DNA of 23,590 nucleotides from Bacteroidota bacterium (GCA_015490695.1 WFXK01000292.1:1-23590); one strand, 5' to 3'; shown: positions 14,940 through 23,265, numbered from the stretch's first letter. Numbers and translations are program-made. The notes: generated by a model from the sequence alone, not told the origin.

Positions 14940-16841
14940 TTTAATATAACCTTCCTCCGTAATAGCAATCTTTTCTTCGTCTAACAAATGACGTAACCAC
15001 TTTTTCACCTGCTTTTGCTCTTGAGCTGTGTAATGACTCAGCAAATGAGACAACGTGGGTGAACGTTGTAAAGTAATAATAAAATCTTCAAAGCGAAGAG
15101 AAGAGGTGTTAGCTATCTTAGAGGTATGTCTTCCAGAACAAACGTCGCATTTACCGCAGACTTCTGCGTTTTCTCCAAAATACTGTGCAATGCTTTGGCT
15201 TCTGCAACGCGTTTTGTCTTCTGCATACACAATCATCGCTTGTAAACGCTGCTTAGCCTGCTCTTTTAAGAACAAAAACTCCTCCCAATTTAACAGCGCT
15301 TTCGTTAAACGCTGGCGAGGAAGTAAAAACTGGAAAGTATAAGTGTTGGTTGGCGGTTCGTAGCGTAGGACGCCTAATTGAGCCAAGTAAACCAAAGTAT
15401 CATGCAGTGCCTGCTCTGAAATCCCTATAGAAGTCGCTACTTTCTCTAATAAAAACTTTGCAGGCGTATGAAATAAAGTGCCACCAAATTGTCTTAGCAA
15501 TGTGGACAAAACCCCTTGATGTTCGGGGTACTTCTTTATAAAACGCTCTAAATTCTGAGGGGTTAAACTCAATTGTACTTGGGCTTGTAAACTTTCCAGT
15601 TCGTCGGATAAAGCAATAATGCCTTGCTGGTCTAAGCGCTTCAACACGTGGAATAGTTGCGTTATAGAGGCTTTGCTGCGTTTTTTCCACGCTTCCCAAG
15701 GAATAGGCAGTGGTTGCTTAGGAAAAGTCTTTGCATCTACTTGAAAGAGGTCACATAGTGCTTGATAACAGCGCACAAAAACATCCCATTGGGGATAACG
15801 CTCTTGCCATTGCTTCCATGCTTTACGTTTTAATTGAGCATGATAAAGTAAAACAGGAAAAGCTACTTTTCCATCCCTTCCTGCTCTACCGGCTTCTTGA
15901 TAATAACTTTCCAAATCAGGTGGTAAATCCCAATGGATTACTGTACGTACATCAGGCTTGTCAATCCCCATCCCAAAAGCGTTCGTAGCAACCATAATCC
16001 GAATTTGGTCTTTTAACCACTGTTCTTGAATCGCATTGCGCATTAAAGAAGAGAGGCCTGCGTGGTAAGCGGCTACAGAAAAACCATAATGCCTTAGGGT
16101 TTGACTTAACTGCTGTGTCGCCCTACGGGAACGTACATAAACAATAGCACTGCCAGGAACCTTCTCTAAAATCTCAACCATCTTTTGCAACCGATTCTGC
16201 TCATAAAGCACACTATAACGAAGATTAGGACGAGTAAAAGTCTTGATAAACACCTTAGGTTGTTTCATTTGAAGTTGTTCACAAATATCTCTTTGGACTT
16301 GGGGCGTAGCAGAAGCAGTAAGCGCCATTATAGGAACATCTTTTAATACTTCTCTTAAAACAGCGATTTTACGATAAGAGGGTCTAAAGTCGTGTCCCCA
16401 TTGACTAATGCAGTGGGCTTCGTCTACAGCAATTAACCCTACAGAAAGTTGAGGAAGCAATTGTAAAAAACTTTCAGTTTGAAGGCGTTCAGGAGCACAA
16501 TAAAGGAAAGCATATTTACCTTGCAAAGCATTATTCAAGCGTTTTTGGATTTCTTCAGGAGATAAAGTGCTATTGATGTAGGTGGCGGCAATGTTGCGCC
16601 GCTGCAGCTGTTCTACTTGGTCTTTCATTAAAGCAATCAAAGGAGAGATGACAATACAAAGTTTTTGCGTTGCTAATCCTGCAACTTGATAGCAAATAGA
16701 CTTTCCTCCACCGGTAGGTAAGATAGCTAAAACATCGTTCCCTTCTAAGGCGGCAGTTATGATTTCCTTTTGTAAAGGACGAAAGGCAGGATAACCCCAA
16801 TAATGTTTTAAGATGATTTCTAAGTCAGATACTCTTGCCAT
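14922..16841 (-). CDS. recQ: Second RecQ-family ATP-dependent DNA helicase (RecQ2 form, no HRDC domain)
   Basis: This 639-residue superfamily 2 helicase has Walker A LPTGGGKS (41-48), DEAH (140-143), TASATP (175-180) and motif VI QEAGRAGRDG (315-324). Unlike the first RecQ, the zinc cysteines (C546, C562, C565, C568) come late, after a long winged-helix-like region (about 370-510). No HRDC domain follows; the tail is a short helical domain. This layout matches the shorter RecQ paralogue commonly found in Bacteroidota. It probably unwinds recombination intermediates. The start MARVSDLEIILKHYWGY fits the family and overlaps the end of the 211-residue gene by 22 bp. The stop overlaps rnc by 18 bp on the opposite strand. 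It is the last gene of a run headed by the histidine kinase. Confidence 0.95.
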   Translation of the reverse strand: MARVSDLEIILKHYWGYPAFRPLQKEIITAALEGNDVLAILPTGGGKSICYQVAGLATQKLCIVISPLIALMKDQVEQLQRRNIAATYINSTLSPEEIQKRLNNALQGKYAFLYCAPERLQTESFLQLLPQLSVGLIAVDEAHCISQWGHDFRPSYRKIAVLREVLKDVPIMALTASATPQVQRDICEQLQMKQPKVFIKTFTRPNLRYSVLYEQNRLQKMVEILEKVPGSAIVYVRSRRATQQLSQTLRHYGFSVAAYHAGLSSLMRNAIQEQWLKDQIRIMVATNAFGMGIDKPDVRTVIHWDLPPDLESYYQEAGRAGRDGKVAFPVLLYHAQLKRKAWKQWQERYPQWDVFVRCYQALCDLFQVDAKTFPKQPLPIPWEAWKKRSKASITQLFHVLKRLDQQGIIALSDELESLQAQVQLSLTPQNLERFIKKYPEHQGVLSTLLRQFGGTLFHTPAKFLLEKVATSIGISEQALHDTLVYLAQLGVLRYEPPTNTYTFQFLLPRQRLTKALLNWEEFLFLKEQAKQRLQAMIVYAEDKTRCRSQSIAQYFGENAEVCGKCDVCSGRHTSKIANTSSLRFEDFIITLQRSPTLSHLLSHYTAQEQKQVKKWLRHLLDEEKIAITEEGYIKLLQSF

Positions 16842-17455
16842 ATTTTTTCCATTGCCAAGGGGATGATGCTGTTTCCGCTGGGCGCTTTTATTTTACACTC
16901 TGCAATAAACGCAGCAGGCACCGCATAACGAGAACGAAATAACTGATGTAAATGCAACTTCAAACGCTCTAAGGAGGAATAACGACTACGTTGCCCAATC
17001 CAATATATTTTAAAATAAGGTATACCGCTTCTTTGTGTCAAACCCTGTAATTGATATAAATAAAGTTCAATGCGAGCATTGGGTACATCAATGAATAAAA
17101 ACCCCTCCTTAGGATAATGACTTAAGATACCCAAAGGCGTAATGGTAATATTTTCCCAAAGTTCTTGTCGCAGCGTCTTCCCTCTCCATTGATACCATTG
17201 CAATAAAGGACGAGCATATGTAACAATTTGAAGTAAAGTATCTAATTTTTCTTCTTCGTTAACGTGATATTCTTGCGTCCAAGATTGAAATTCTTCTATT
17301 TCTTCTAAGCGTTTATTGACCTCTTCGTAGTAAGGATAAAGACTTTTTTGTTGAAAAGCGCGGTCAGTGCGTTTGAGAAACGCCAAGAGCTTGTATTGAT
17401 GATACTCAAAGTCTAATGGCGGTTTGCTGAACCAATAATGTCGCATTAAAACCAT
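16820..17455 (-). CDS. Uncharacterised 211-residue protein upstream of recQ2
   Basis: I do not recognise a named family. The protein is soluble (no signal peptide or membrane helix) and rich in Tyr, Leu, Glu and Gln. The N-terminal half (about 10-105) looks alpha-helical, with a charged stretch YYEEVNKRLEEIEEF (42-56). The C-terminal half (about 110-205) looks mixed alpha/beta, with GFLFIDVPNARIELYLYQL (118-136) and a basic GQRSRYSSLERLK segment (153-165). That shape suggests a protein-protein or nucleic-acid contact, but nothing proves it. ATG starts exist at 17455 and 17446 (M4). The end overlaps recQ2 by 22 bp and the start lies 42 bp after the DUF3127 gene. This tight coupling to recQ2 is the best clue to its job. 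Confidence 0.75.
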   Translation of the reverse strand: MVLMRHYWFSKPPLDFEYHQYKLLAFLKRTDRAFQQKSLYPYYEEVNKRLEEIEEFQSWTQEYHVNEEEKLDTLLQIVTYARPLLQWYQWRGKTLRQELWENITITPLGILSHYPKEGFLFIDVPNARIELYLYQLQGLTQRSGIPYFKIYWIGQRSRYSSLERLKLHLHQLFRSRYAVPAAFIAECKIKAPSGNSIIPLAMEKIWQEYLT

Positions 17456-17477
17456 AGCCCCTTTTTTATTTTAAACG

Positions 17478-17495
17478 AAAAAATCCTTGTAAAGG
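17478..17495 (-). terminator. Possible weak hairpin plus U-run after the DUF3127 gene
   Basis: On the minus strand CCTT-TAC-AAGG (17495-17485) is followed by a short run of T. The stem has only four pairs, so at most it would attenuate transcription into the 211-residue gene and recQ2. Confidence 0.2.
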
Positions 17496-17497
17496 TT

Positions 17498-17827
17498 TTA
17501 AAAGGGGAGGTCGTCCATGTTTTCCAGTTCTTCTAATTGGTAGGTTGCCGAGGGGGGTGATGGGGTTGCCCTTTGAATGTCTATCGCTTCTAAAGTGGTT
17601 ATATACTTAACTTCGCCTTTTGGAGAAATCCATTCCTTACCCCGAATACGGAAAAGTACGGCTATCCATTCCCCTTCCTGAAAAGATAAGATTTTCTCAC
17701 AATGCTTTTGATAAAGATAAAAGAGCAAGTATTGTCCTTCGTCATCTATAATCACAAAACCCCGTTTTTTGAAGGTAGGTGTAACGATTTCTTCTTTGAG
17801 CACTTTATAAAGTTTCCCCTGCACCAT
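17498..17827 (-). CDS. DUF3127 family protein with SSB-like C-terminal tail
   Basis: This 109-residue protein belongs to DUF3127, a small Bacteroidota family predicted to have an OB-like fold. The body starts MVQGKLYKVL, contains FKKRGFVIID and the strand EGEWIAVLFRIRGKEW, and ends in a Pro/Ser linker followed by an acidic tail NMDDLPF. That tail closely resembles the SSB C-terminal peptide (E. coli DDDIPF), which recruits RecQ, exonuclease I and other repair proteins. Binding to such partners is inference. The ATG at 17827 fits the family best; an ATG at 17842 would add five residues (MSKTW). Either start overlaps the end of xseB. It lies between xseB and recQ2, a repair-flavoured context. 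Confidence 0.83.
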   Translation of the reverse strand: MVQGKLYKVLKEEIVTPTFKKRGFVIIDDEGQYLLFYLYQKHCEKILSFQEGEWIAVLFRIRGKEWISPKGEVKYITTLEAIDIQRATPSPPSATYQLEELENMDDLPF

Positions 17828-18032
17828 CCATGTCTTGCTCATCGTCTACAATATGGATTTGTTGTTCAATGTTTTGTAGATAAGTTTCACATTGGCGGAT
17901 AAGGATGTGGGTTTCTTGATAGAGTTTAATAGCTTCTTGCAGGGAACATTTCCCCTGTTCTAATAGATAGAGGTTTTTTTCTATTTTTTGGATAGTTTCT
18001 TCGTAGGAGAATTCATTGGGGGATTTTGACAT
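17805..18032 (-). CDS. xseB: Exodeoxyribonuclease VII small subunit
   Basis: This 75-residue subunit of exonuclease VII works with XseA to degrade single-stranded DNA. The conserved pattern FSYEETIQKIEKNLYLLEQG followed by SLQEAIKLYQE (helix-turn-helix coiled coil) is clear, and the length is typical. The frame is open to an ATG at 18077, but that would overlap the histidine kinase by 65 bp and add an untypical basic leader. The ATG at 18032 leaves a 20 bp overlap and a standard N-terminus. The 3' end overlaps the DUF3127 gene. The large subunit gene xseA is not in the window, which is common since the two are often unlinked. Confidence 0.88.
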   Translation of the reverse strand: MSKSPNEFSYEETIQKIEKNLYLLEQGKCSLQEAIKLYQETHILIRQCETYLQNIEQQIHIVDDEQDMDGAGETL

Positions 18033-20196
18033 AGAAGGTCGTTTTTCCTGGTTGGCTTTCAAACCAGATTTTTCCATTGTGGTCTTCTTCTACGATGCGT
18101 TTACAGATGTCTAATCCCAGTCCTGTGCCTTCGCCTTCGGGTTTTGTCGTGAAGAAGGGTTCAAAGATTTTGTCTTGGATTTCTGGTGGGATACCGCAGC
18201 CGCTGTCAGTAATTCGCACTAAACAAGCGTCCGTATCGGGCTCAATGTGGATTTCAATGGTACCTTCTTCATCCCCAATGGCTTGAATCGCATTGTGAAT
18301 TAAGTTTGTCCAAACTTGCCCTAATTTGTCAGGATACCCTTTTATCATCACTTTTTCAGGTCCAACAACGCGGACCTCAATGGAACGCTTTAATTTCCCA
18401 TGGTAAAGCATAAGGATGTCCTCTATGCTTTTCCTTAAGTCAAAGGTGGTTTTCTCCATCGTATCTTTTTGTCTTGAATAGTCTTTTAACGAACGAAGTA
18501 AACCCGTTGTTTTTTGAACGGCTAACTGAATGTTATTATTGTGTAATTGAATCCTACTTAAACGAATCGCCACATCGGTAATCAATGAAGCATTGGGGTG
18601 AGTAAGCAAAGGGATATATTTTTCTAAATCGCCACTAAACCCTGCTTTTGCAAACTCTCTGGCTAATACCGTAGCATCAGAGATTTGATAATACTGCATT
18701 TGCTTTTGTAAATCTTTTCTTAGTTGTCGTTCTTCTCTTGCACTTAGATAACGAGCATTTTTAACTAAGGTTTCTACTAAATCAAAAAATAATCCTAAGT
18801 GTTCTTCGTCTAAGTCTCTACTTACCAGTGCTAATAGTTTGAAAGTATCGTAGAGGTTGTTTTGGATGTTGGTTATAGCGGCGCTGATAGCAGCCATGGG
18901 GGTATTAAGTTCATGGGCGACGTTTGCCATTAAGTTCCCTAAGGTTGCCATCTTTTCAGAACGAATTAAACGCTCTTCTAAATGGGCAATCTGCTGCTTT
19001 AACTGCTCTACCGCTGCTAAATCCTGTGTTTGTTGCTGCTGCTCCATAGCATTTAACATATTTCGTAAACCTTCTATTAACGTAATGTACTGCGATTCCA
19101 ATTGTAAATGGGAAAGCGATAAAGGAGGGGCTTCTACCATGGCAGTCGCCTTTTCACTCATTGTGGTCACTATAATACCTCCATTAAACCACTTATCATT
19201 AACGATTTCTCCATACGTTGCTACAATAGCAAAGTCTTTGTTTAAATGTTTAAAAGGACGGATACTTCTTAGAAAGTTTTCTTTTAGCAGTTGCCGATGG
19301 CTTTCATTGATAAATAACCATAGCACTTCTATAGGGTTTTCTGCGGCAGTATAGTATCCTTGTGTAATAGCGCTTATATAGTGGTTGGGTTCAAAAAAGC
19401 CCCATCGCGCTGCTGTTTCTTGTACAGCGCCTGCATATTGAATCCACCCTGTTTCATCGGCTTCTACCGCAACACGAGGCAACCATCCTTCCTCTTCCTT
19501 CATCAATAAAGGGAAACCCCAAGTACGTTCAGGAATATGCTTCGCAATAGCACTTCCCAAATAATCTTCATAAAACTTCACGGCAGTCTTGCTACCAATT
19601 GTAAAAACCTTATCGCCTTTCGCTTCCGTAATAACTGCTTCAGGACCTATCGCTTCAAAAGGACAACGACTATAGACGTTCACAATTAACGATTCGCCAC
19701 TAAAACAAACCACAATAACCCCTTTATCTAAAACCTGATTTTGAAAATAGATTTTGTGAATGGTTGTAATTCCCCATAGAGATACCTCTGAACTCAAACG
19801 CCTTAATTGCTGAATCGCTTGTTGGATTTTAAGGGGGTCATTGCCTAATAAAAATATTCCCTTCGTATTAGGAGTGATTTCAGAAAATTCTTCGTCAAAT
19901 AAAGTAGTTGCAACTTGCGATTCTTCTAAAATGGTAATGTATAAAATTGGTGTTTGCAGCGTGCGATTTGTTACATAGGTTGCAGGAACTTGCATCCCTA
20001 CTAAAGGAGCCTTAGGAAACCATTCTTTGAAAAGACTTAATAAATAATTTTCCTGCTGCACGTGAGAAGGAGGGACAAAGAGCAGGAATAATAGCTCTTT
20101 CCCTTCTTGGTAATACTTAAAAACTTTTTTCACTTCCAGTCCTTGTCGTATTAGTCCCTTGTCTATGGTTTTCAGTGCCAACTTTATACTTTTCAT
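18013..20196 (-). CDS. Soluble sensor histidine kinase with N-terminal FIST domain
   Basis: This 727-residue protein has no signal peptide or membrane helix. Residues ~1-350 match FIST_N and FIST_C ligand-sensing domains, including the ATYGEI motif (326-331) that in FIST proteins often reads TYGEIG. A coiled coil follows (about 380-415). The phosphoacceptor H428 lies in NVAHELNTPMAA. About 100 residues are inserted before the second dimerisation helix (about 543-575). The ATPase domain has the N box NLIHNAIQAI (631-640), G1 DSGCGIP (664-670), F box FEPFFTTK (678-685) and G2 GTGLGL (690-695). It should autophosphorylate in response to a small cytosolic ligand, possibly an amino acid. No response regulator is encoded nearby. 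It heads the xseB-recQ2 run, probably from the TATCTTTG element at 20220-20227. Confidence 0.9.
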   Translation of the reverse strand: MKSIKLALKTIDKGLIRQGLEVKKVFKYYQEGKELLFLLFVPPSHVQQENYLLSLFKEWFPKAPLVGMQVPATYVTNRTLQTPILYITILEESQVATTLFDEEFSEITPNTKGIFLLGNDPLKIQQAIQQLRRLSSEVSLWGITTIHKIYFQNQVLDKGVIVVCFSGESLIVNVYSRCPFEAIGPEAVITEAKGDKVFTIGSKTAVKFYEDYLGSAIAKHIPERTWGFPLLMKEEEGWLPRVAVEADETGWIQYAGAVQETAARWGFFEPNHYISAITQGYYTAAENPIEVLWLFINESHRQLLKENFLRSIRPFKHLNKDFAIVATYGEIVNDKWFNGGIIVTTMSEKATAMVEAPPLSLSHLQLESQYITLIEGLRNMLNAMEQQQQTQDLAAVEQLKQQIAHLEERLIRSEKMATLGNLMANVAHELNTPMAAISAAITNIQNNLYDTFKLLALVSRDLDEEHLGLFFDLVETLVKNARYLSAREERQLRKDLQKQMQYYQISDATVLAREFAKAGFSGDLEKYIPLLTHPNASLITDVAIRLSRIQLHNNNIQLAVQKTTGLLRSLKDYSRQKDTMEKTTFDLRKSIEDILMLYHGKLKRSIEVRVVGPEKVMIKGYPDKLGQVWTNLIHNAIQAIGDEEGTIEIHIEPDTDACLVRITDSGCGIPPEIQDKIFEPFFTTKPEGEGTGLGLDICKRIVEEDHNGKIWFESQPGKTTFYVKIPQ

Positions 20197-20219
20197 AGTG
20201 AGCCTAAGGATTGATGAGC

Positions 20220-20227
20220 CAAAGATA
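20220..20227 (-). promoter_or_regulatory. Candidate -7 element (TATCTTTG) for the histidine kinase run
   Basis: The octamer fits TAnnTTTG and lies 23 bp before the ATG on the minus strand. A -33 TTG is not evident in the AT-rich sequence upstream. On the plus strand a near match, TAATTTTC (20269-20276), may serve the divergent aacS gene. Confidence 0.45.
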
Positions 20228-20298
20228 GAAAATCTTTTTCTAATTTTAGGGCGATAAAAATTTTGTTGTAATTTTCCCCACGAAAATTCACATAGGCT

Positions 20299-22272
20299 AT
20301 GGCGAAGAAATGTTGGGAAGCATCACGGGAGGCAAAAGAGCAATCGCAAATTTGGCATTATTTGAAATGGGTAGAGCAACAATATGGCACGACATTGGAA
20401 GATTATCACACTTTATGGCGATGGAGTGTTGAGGACATTGCCCGTTTCTGGGAAAGTATTGTTCAATACTTTGATGTTGCTTTTCAATCGCCTTACAAGC
20501 AGGTATTGAGTTCTATGCAAATGCCCGGCGCTCGTTGGTTTGAAGGGGCTACATTAAACTTTGCTCAGTTTCTATTGCGAAAAAAGAACAATGCCCCTGC
20601 ATTGATTTTTGAATCCGAATTAAAAGACTTGCAACAATATTCGTGGCAGTGGTTAGAGCAACAAAGTGCTAAAATGCAACGATTGCTTTTAGACTTAGGC
20701 GTAAAGAAAGGGGATAGGGTTGTAGCCTTCATTCCAAACATGCCTGAGGCAATAGCCGCTTTGATTGCAACCACTGCTTTGGGTGCTATATGGTCCAGTT
20801 GTGCCCCTGAGTTCGGTGTTAAAAGCGTTATTAGTCGCTTCCAACAAATCCAGCCGAAAGTACTCATTACCGTAGATGGTTATCGTTACGGCGGAAAAGA
20901 CTTTGACCGCAGCGACATCGTTAAACAAATTATTGATGCACTCCCCACCTTAGAAGGTATTATTGTGATTCCTTACTTAGGTGACGTGTCTAAATTTTTA
21001 ACCTTTCATCAAAAAGTTTTCATTTGGGATTTTGCTCAGGATACAAGTCATACACTTCATTTTGAACCTGTGGAGTTTTCCCATCCTTTGTGGATTTTGT
21101 ATTCTTCTGGGACAACAGGGTTACCTAAGCCGATCACACATAGCCATGGTGGAATTTTATTGGAGCATCTTAAATATTTGCATTTGCATGCAGAGCAAAA
21201 GGAAGGGGAGCGTTTCTTTTGGTATTCTACAACGGGATGGATGATGTGGAACATGGTTGTTGGTAGTTTATTAACAGGTGCTACGGCGGTTTTATTTGAT
21301 GGAAATCCTTTTTATCCCGGTCCGCAGCGTTTGTGGGAGTTTGCTCAAAGAGCACAAATCACCTTTTTTGGGGTTAGTGCTCCGTATATTATGCAGTGTA
21401 AAAAAATGGGTTATGAGCCGAAGAAAGATTTTGCTATGGATTTTATGAAAGCGATTGGTTCAACGGGTGCCCCTCTACCACCAGAAGGCTTCCGATGGGT
21501 CTACGATAAAGTAGGTGAACATATTTGGCTGACTTCCCTTTCAGGGGGTACCGATGTTTGTACCGCCTTCGTAGGCGGATGCTATTTGTTGCCCGTTTAC
21601 GAAGGAGAAATCCAATGCCGTTGCTTAGGTGCTATGGTGGAAGCTTACGATGAAGAAGGTAATTCCATCATAGACCAAGTAGGTGAATTAGTACTGACCA
21701 AGCCTATGCCTTCCATGCCTATTTATTTCTGGAATGACCCTGAAGGGAAACGCTATAAAAGCAGCTACTTTGAACACTATCCCGGGGTTTGGCGCCATGG
21801 AGATTGGGTAAAAATCACTAATCGTGGTAGCGTTATCATTTACGGACGCTCAGATGCTACCCTCAAGCGCCATGGCGTAAGAATGGGAACCAGTGAATTT
21901 TATTCCGTGGTAGAAAATATCTATGAAGTAGAAGATAGCTTAGTGTTGTCTATTGAGCGCCCCGATGGCAGCTCTTTCATGCCACTGTTTGTAGTGTTGA
22001 AAGAGGGTATTCAGTTAGATGAGTTTCTAAAACAAAAAATAAAAAACACGCTTAAAGAGGCGTTGAGTCCTCGCCATGTGCCTGATGAGATTATTCAAAT
22101 TCCTCAAGTGCCTTACACTTTGAATGGAAAAAAAATGGAAACCCCTATTAAACGTATTTTAATGGGTGTACCTGTAGAAAAAGCCATTAACAAAGATGCC
22201 ATGAAAAATCCTGAGGTGGTAGATTTCTTTTTAGAATTAAAAGAAAAGTTAAAAGAAAAACTTACGGGATAG
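20299..22272 (+). CDS. aacS: Acetoacetyl-CoA synthetase
   Basis: This 657-residue member of the adenylate-forming (ANL) family activates acetoacetate to acetoacetyl-CoA using ATP, and is used in ketone body or leucine-derived carbon recovery. The start WEASREAKEQS fits acetyl/acetoacetyl-CoA synthetase N-termini. The ATP loop YSSGTTGLPKP is at 268-278. The A8 hinge region YGRSDATLKRHGVRMGTSEFY (515-535) and the C-terminal lysine in LNGKKMETPIKRI (608-620) are intact. The motifs ARWFEGATLNFA (78-89) and WMMWNMVVG (314-322) are of the AacS type rather than Acs. Acetate-specific synthetase is the main alternative but fits less well. It stands alone between divergent histidine kinase and convergent epimerase genes, with an 11 bp overlap at its stop. 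Confidence 0.93.
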   Translation: MAKKCWEASREAKEQSQIWHYLKWVEQQYGTTLEDYHTLWRWSVEDIARFWESIVQYFDVAFQSPYKQVLSSMQMPGARWFEGATLNFAQFLLRKKNNAPALIFESELKDLQQYSWQWLEQQSAKMQRLLLDLGVKKGDRVVAFIPNMPEAIAALIATTALGAIWSSCAPEFGVKSVISRFQQIQPKVLITVDGYRYGGKDFDRSDIVKQIIDALPTLEGIIVIPYLGDVSKFLTFHQKVFIWDFAQDTSHTLHFEPVEFSHPLWILYSSGTTGLPKPITHSHGGILLEHLKYLHLHAEQKEGERFFWYSTTGWMMWNMVVGSLLTGATAVLFDGNPFYPGPQRLWEFAQRAQITFFGVSAPYIMQCKKMGYEPKKDFAMDFMKAIGSTGAPLPPEGFRWVYDKVGEHIWLTSLSGGTDVCTAFVGGCYLLPVYEGEIQCRCLGAMVEAYDEEGNSIIDQVGELVLTKPMPSMPIYFWNDPEGKRYKSSYFEHYPGVWRHGDWVKITNRGSVIIYGRSDATLKRHGVRMGTSEFYSVVENIYEVEDSLVLSIERPDGSSFMPLFVVLKEGIQLDEFLKQKIKNTLKEALSPRHVPDEIIQIPQVPYTLNGKKMETPIKRILMGVPVEKAINKDAMKNPEVVDFFLELKEKLKEKLTG

Positions 22273-23248
22273 CATCTTTAATGGTGTCCCAGACTTCATC
22301 ATACCATTGTTTAAATAGACGTAGCCCTTGTTCAATAGGGGTTGTAGGGTGGTAATTTAAAAGTCGTTGGGCTTTGGTGATGTCTGCATAGGTGATGAAA
22401 ACATCGCCTGGGGGAATAGGATGGTAAGTGCGTTTAAAGGGTTTTCCTGTGATTTGTTCAATGAGTTCAATTAAGCGTTGGAGGGTAATGGGCGTATTGT
22501 TGCCAAGATTGATGATTTCGTAGCAGGTGTCTCGTTGTGTTAGGTATTCTATAGCACTTTTGACGCCTTGAATGATGTCCGCAATGTAGGTATAGTCTCT
22601 TGCGGTGGTGCCGTCGCCGTAGATAGTAATAGGTTTATCGTGATAGAGTTGCCGAAAAAATTTATGGATAGCTAAATCAGGGCGTTGTCCTGGACCGTAA
22701 ACAGTAAAGAATCGTAGATTTAAGACAGCCCATTGATATAGGTGGTGATAGGTATAGGTCATGAGTTCGCAGGCTTTTTTAGTAGCGGCATAAGGAGATA
22801 TGGGGTTATCTACGGGGTCGTCTTCAGATTGCGGTACTTTTTTGCTGTTTCCATAGACTGAAGAAGAAGAAGCAAAGAGCAATTTTTTTACTCCTGCTGC
22901 TTTCATGCATTCTAATAGCGTAAGTGTTCCCTGTACGTTCACATCGTAGTATGCTTTTGCTTGTTGAATAGAGGGACGAACGCCTGCCTTAGCAGCTAAA
23001 TGAACAACAAGGTCTATAGAGTAGCGTTTAAAAAGTTTTTGCATGAAGGTTTCATTTCGGATGTCGCCTTGTTGGAGTTCAAAGCGGTTATGGTGTTGGA
23101 AGGACTGAAGGTTGATTTCTTTAAAGATTTTTGGGTAGAAGGGGTCAAAGTTGTCTACGCCGATGATGTAAAAGCCCTCGTCTAAAAGGGTTTTACACAA
23201 ATGCGAGCCAATGAAGCCTGCAGCACCAGTGATTAAGATAGTTTGCAT
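22262..23248 (-). CDS. NAD-dependent sugar-nucleotide epimerase, UDP-glucuronate 4-epimerase-like
   Basis: This 328-residue extended short-chain dehydrogenase fold protein has the Rossmann motif TGAAGFIGSHL at residues 7-17 and an active-site Ser in SSSSVYG. The catalytic YxxxK lies in SPYAATKKA (Y153, K157). The stretches RFFTVYGPGQRPDLAI and the IKxxxxGxG-like ITIYGDGTTARDYTYI are typical of UDP-glucuronate 4-epimerases (CapI/LspL type), so it probably supplies UDP-galacturonate for surface polysaccharide. Substrate is inferred. The frame can be extended to a TTG at 23260, but that codon lies inside a TACCTTTG promoter element. The ATG at 23248 also gives the standard start MQTILITG. Its stop overlaps aacS by 11 bp. 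Confidence 0.9.
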   Translation of the reverse strand: MQTILITGAAGFIGSHLCKTLLDEGFYIIGVDNFDPFYPKIFKEINLQSFQHHNRFELQQGDIRNETFMQKLFKRYSIDLVVHLAAKAGVRPSIQQAKAYYDVNVQGTLTLLECMKAAGVKKLLFASSSSVYGNSKKVPQSEDDPVDNPISPYAATKKACELMTYTYHHLYQWAVLNLRFFTVYGPGQRPDLAIHKFFRQLYHDKPITIYGDGTTARDYTYIADIIQGVKSAIEYLTQRDTCYEIINLGNNTPITLQRLIELIEQITGKPFKRTYHPIPPGDVFITYADITKAQRLLNYHPTTPIEQGLRLFKQWYDEVWDTIKDAIP

Positions 23249-23257
23249 TTGTGGAGG

Positions 23258-23265
23258 CAAAGGTA
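23258..23265 (-). promoter_or_regulatory. Candidate -7 element (TACCTTTG) for the epimerase gene
   Basis: The octamer fits TAnnTTTG on the minus strand and ends nine bases before the ATG at 23248, implying a very short leader. It supports the ATG over the upstream TTG start. No clean -33 TTG is seen. Confidence 0.45.

Noticed and set aside
18033..18077. Upstream ATG for xseB
   Set aside because: It would deepen the overlap with the kinase gene to 65 bp and add a basic leader not seen in XseB.
18857..19354. Plus-strand ORF of 165 codons with hydrophobic and Cys-rich stretches
   Set aside because: It is antisense to the histidine kinase FIST/DHp region; the apparent membrane-like composition comes from the complementary Gln/Glu-rich coiled-coil codons.
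14922..20196. Defence-island interpretation of the helicase, kinase and unknown-gene run
   Set aside because: RecQ2, XseB, DUF3127 and a FIST kinase are ordinary chromosomal genes of the phylum; no nuclease effector, toxin, methylase, integrase or odd base composition supports a defence system.
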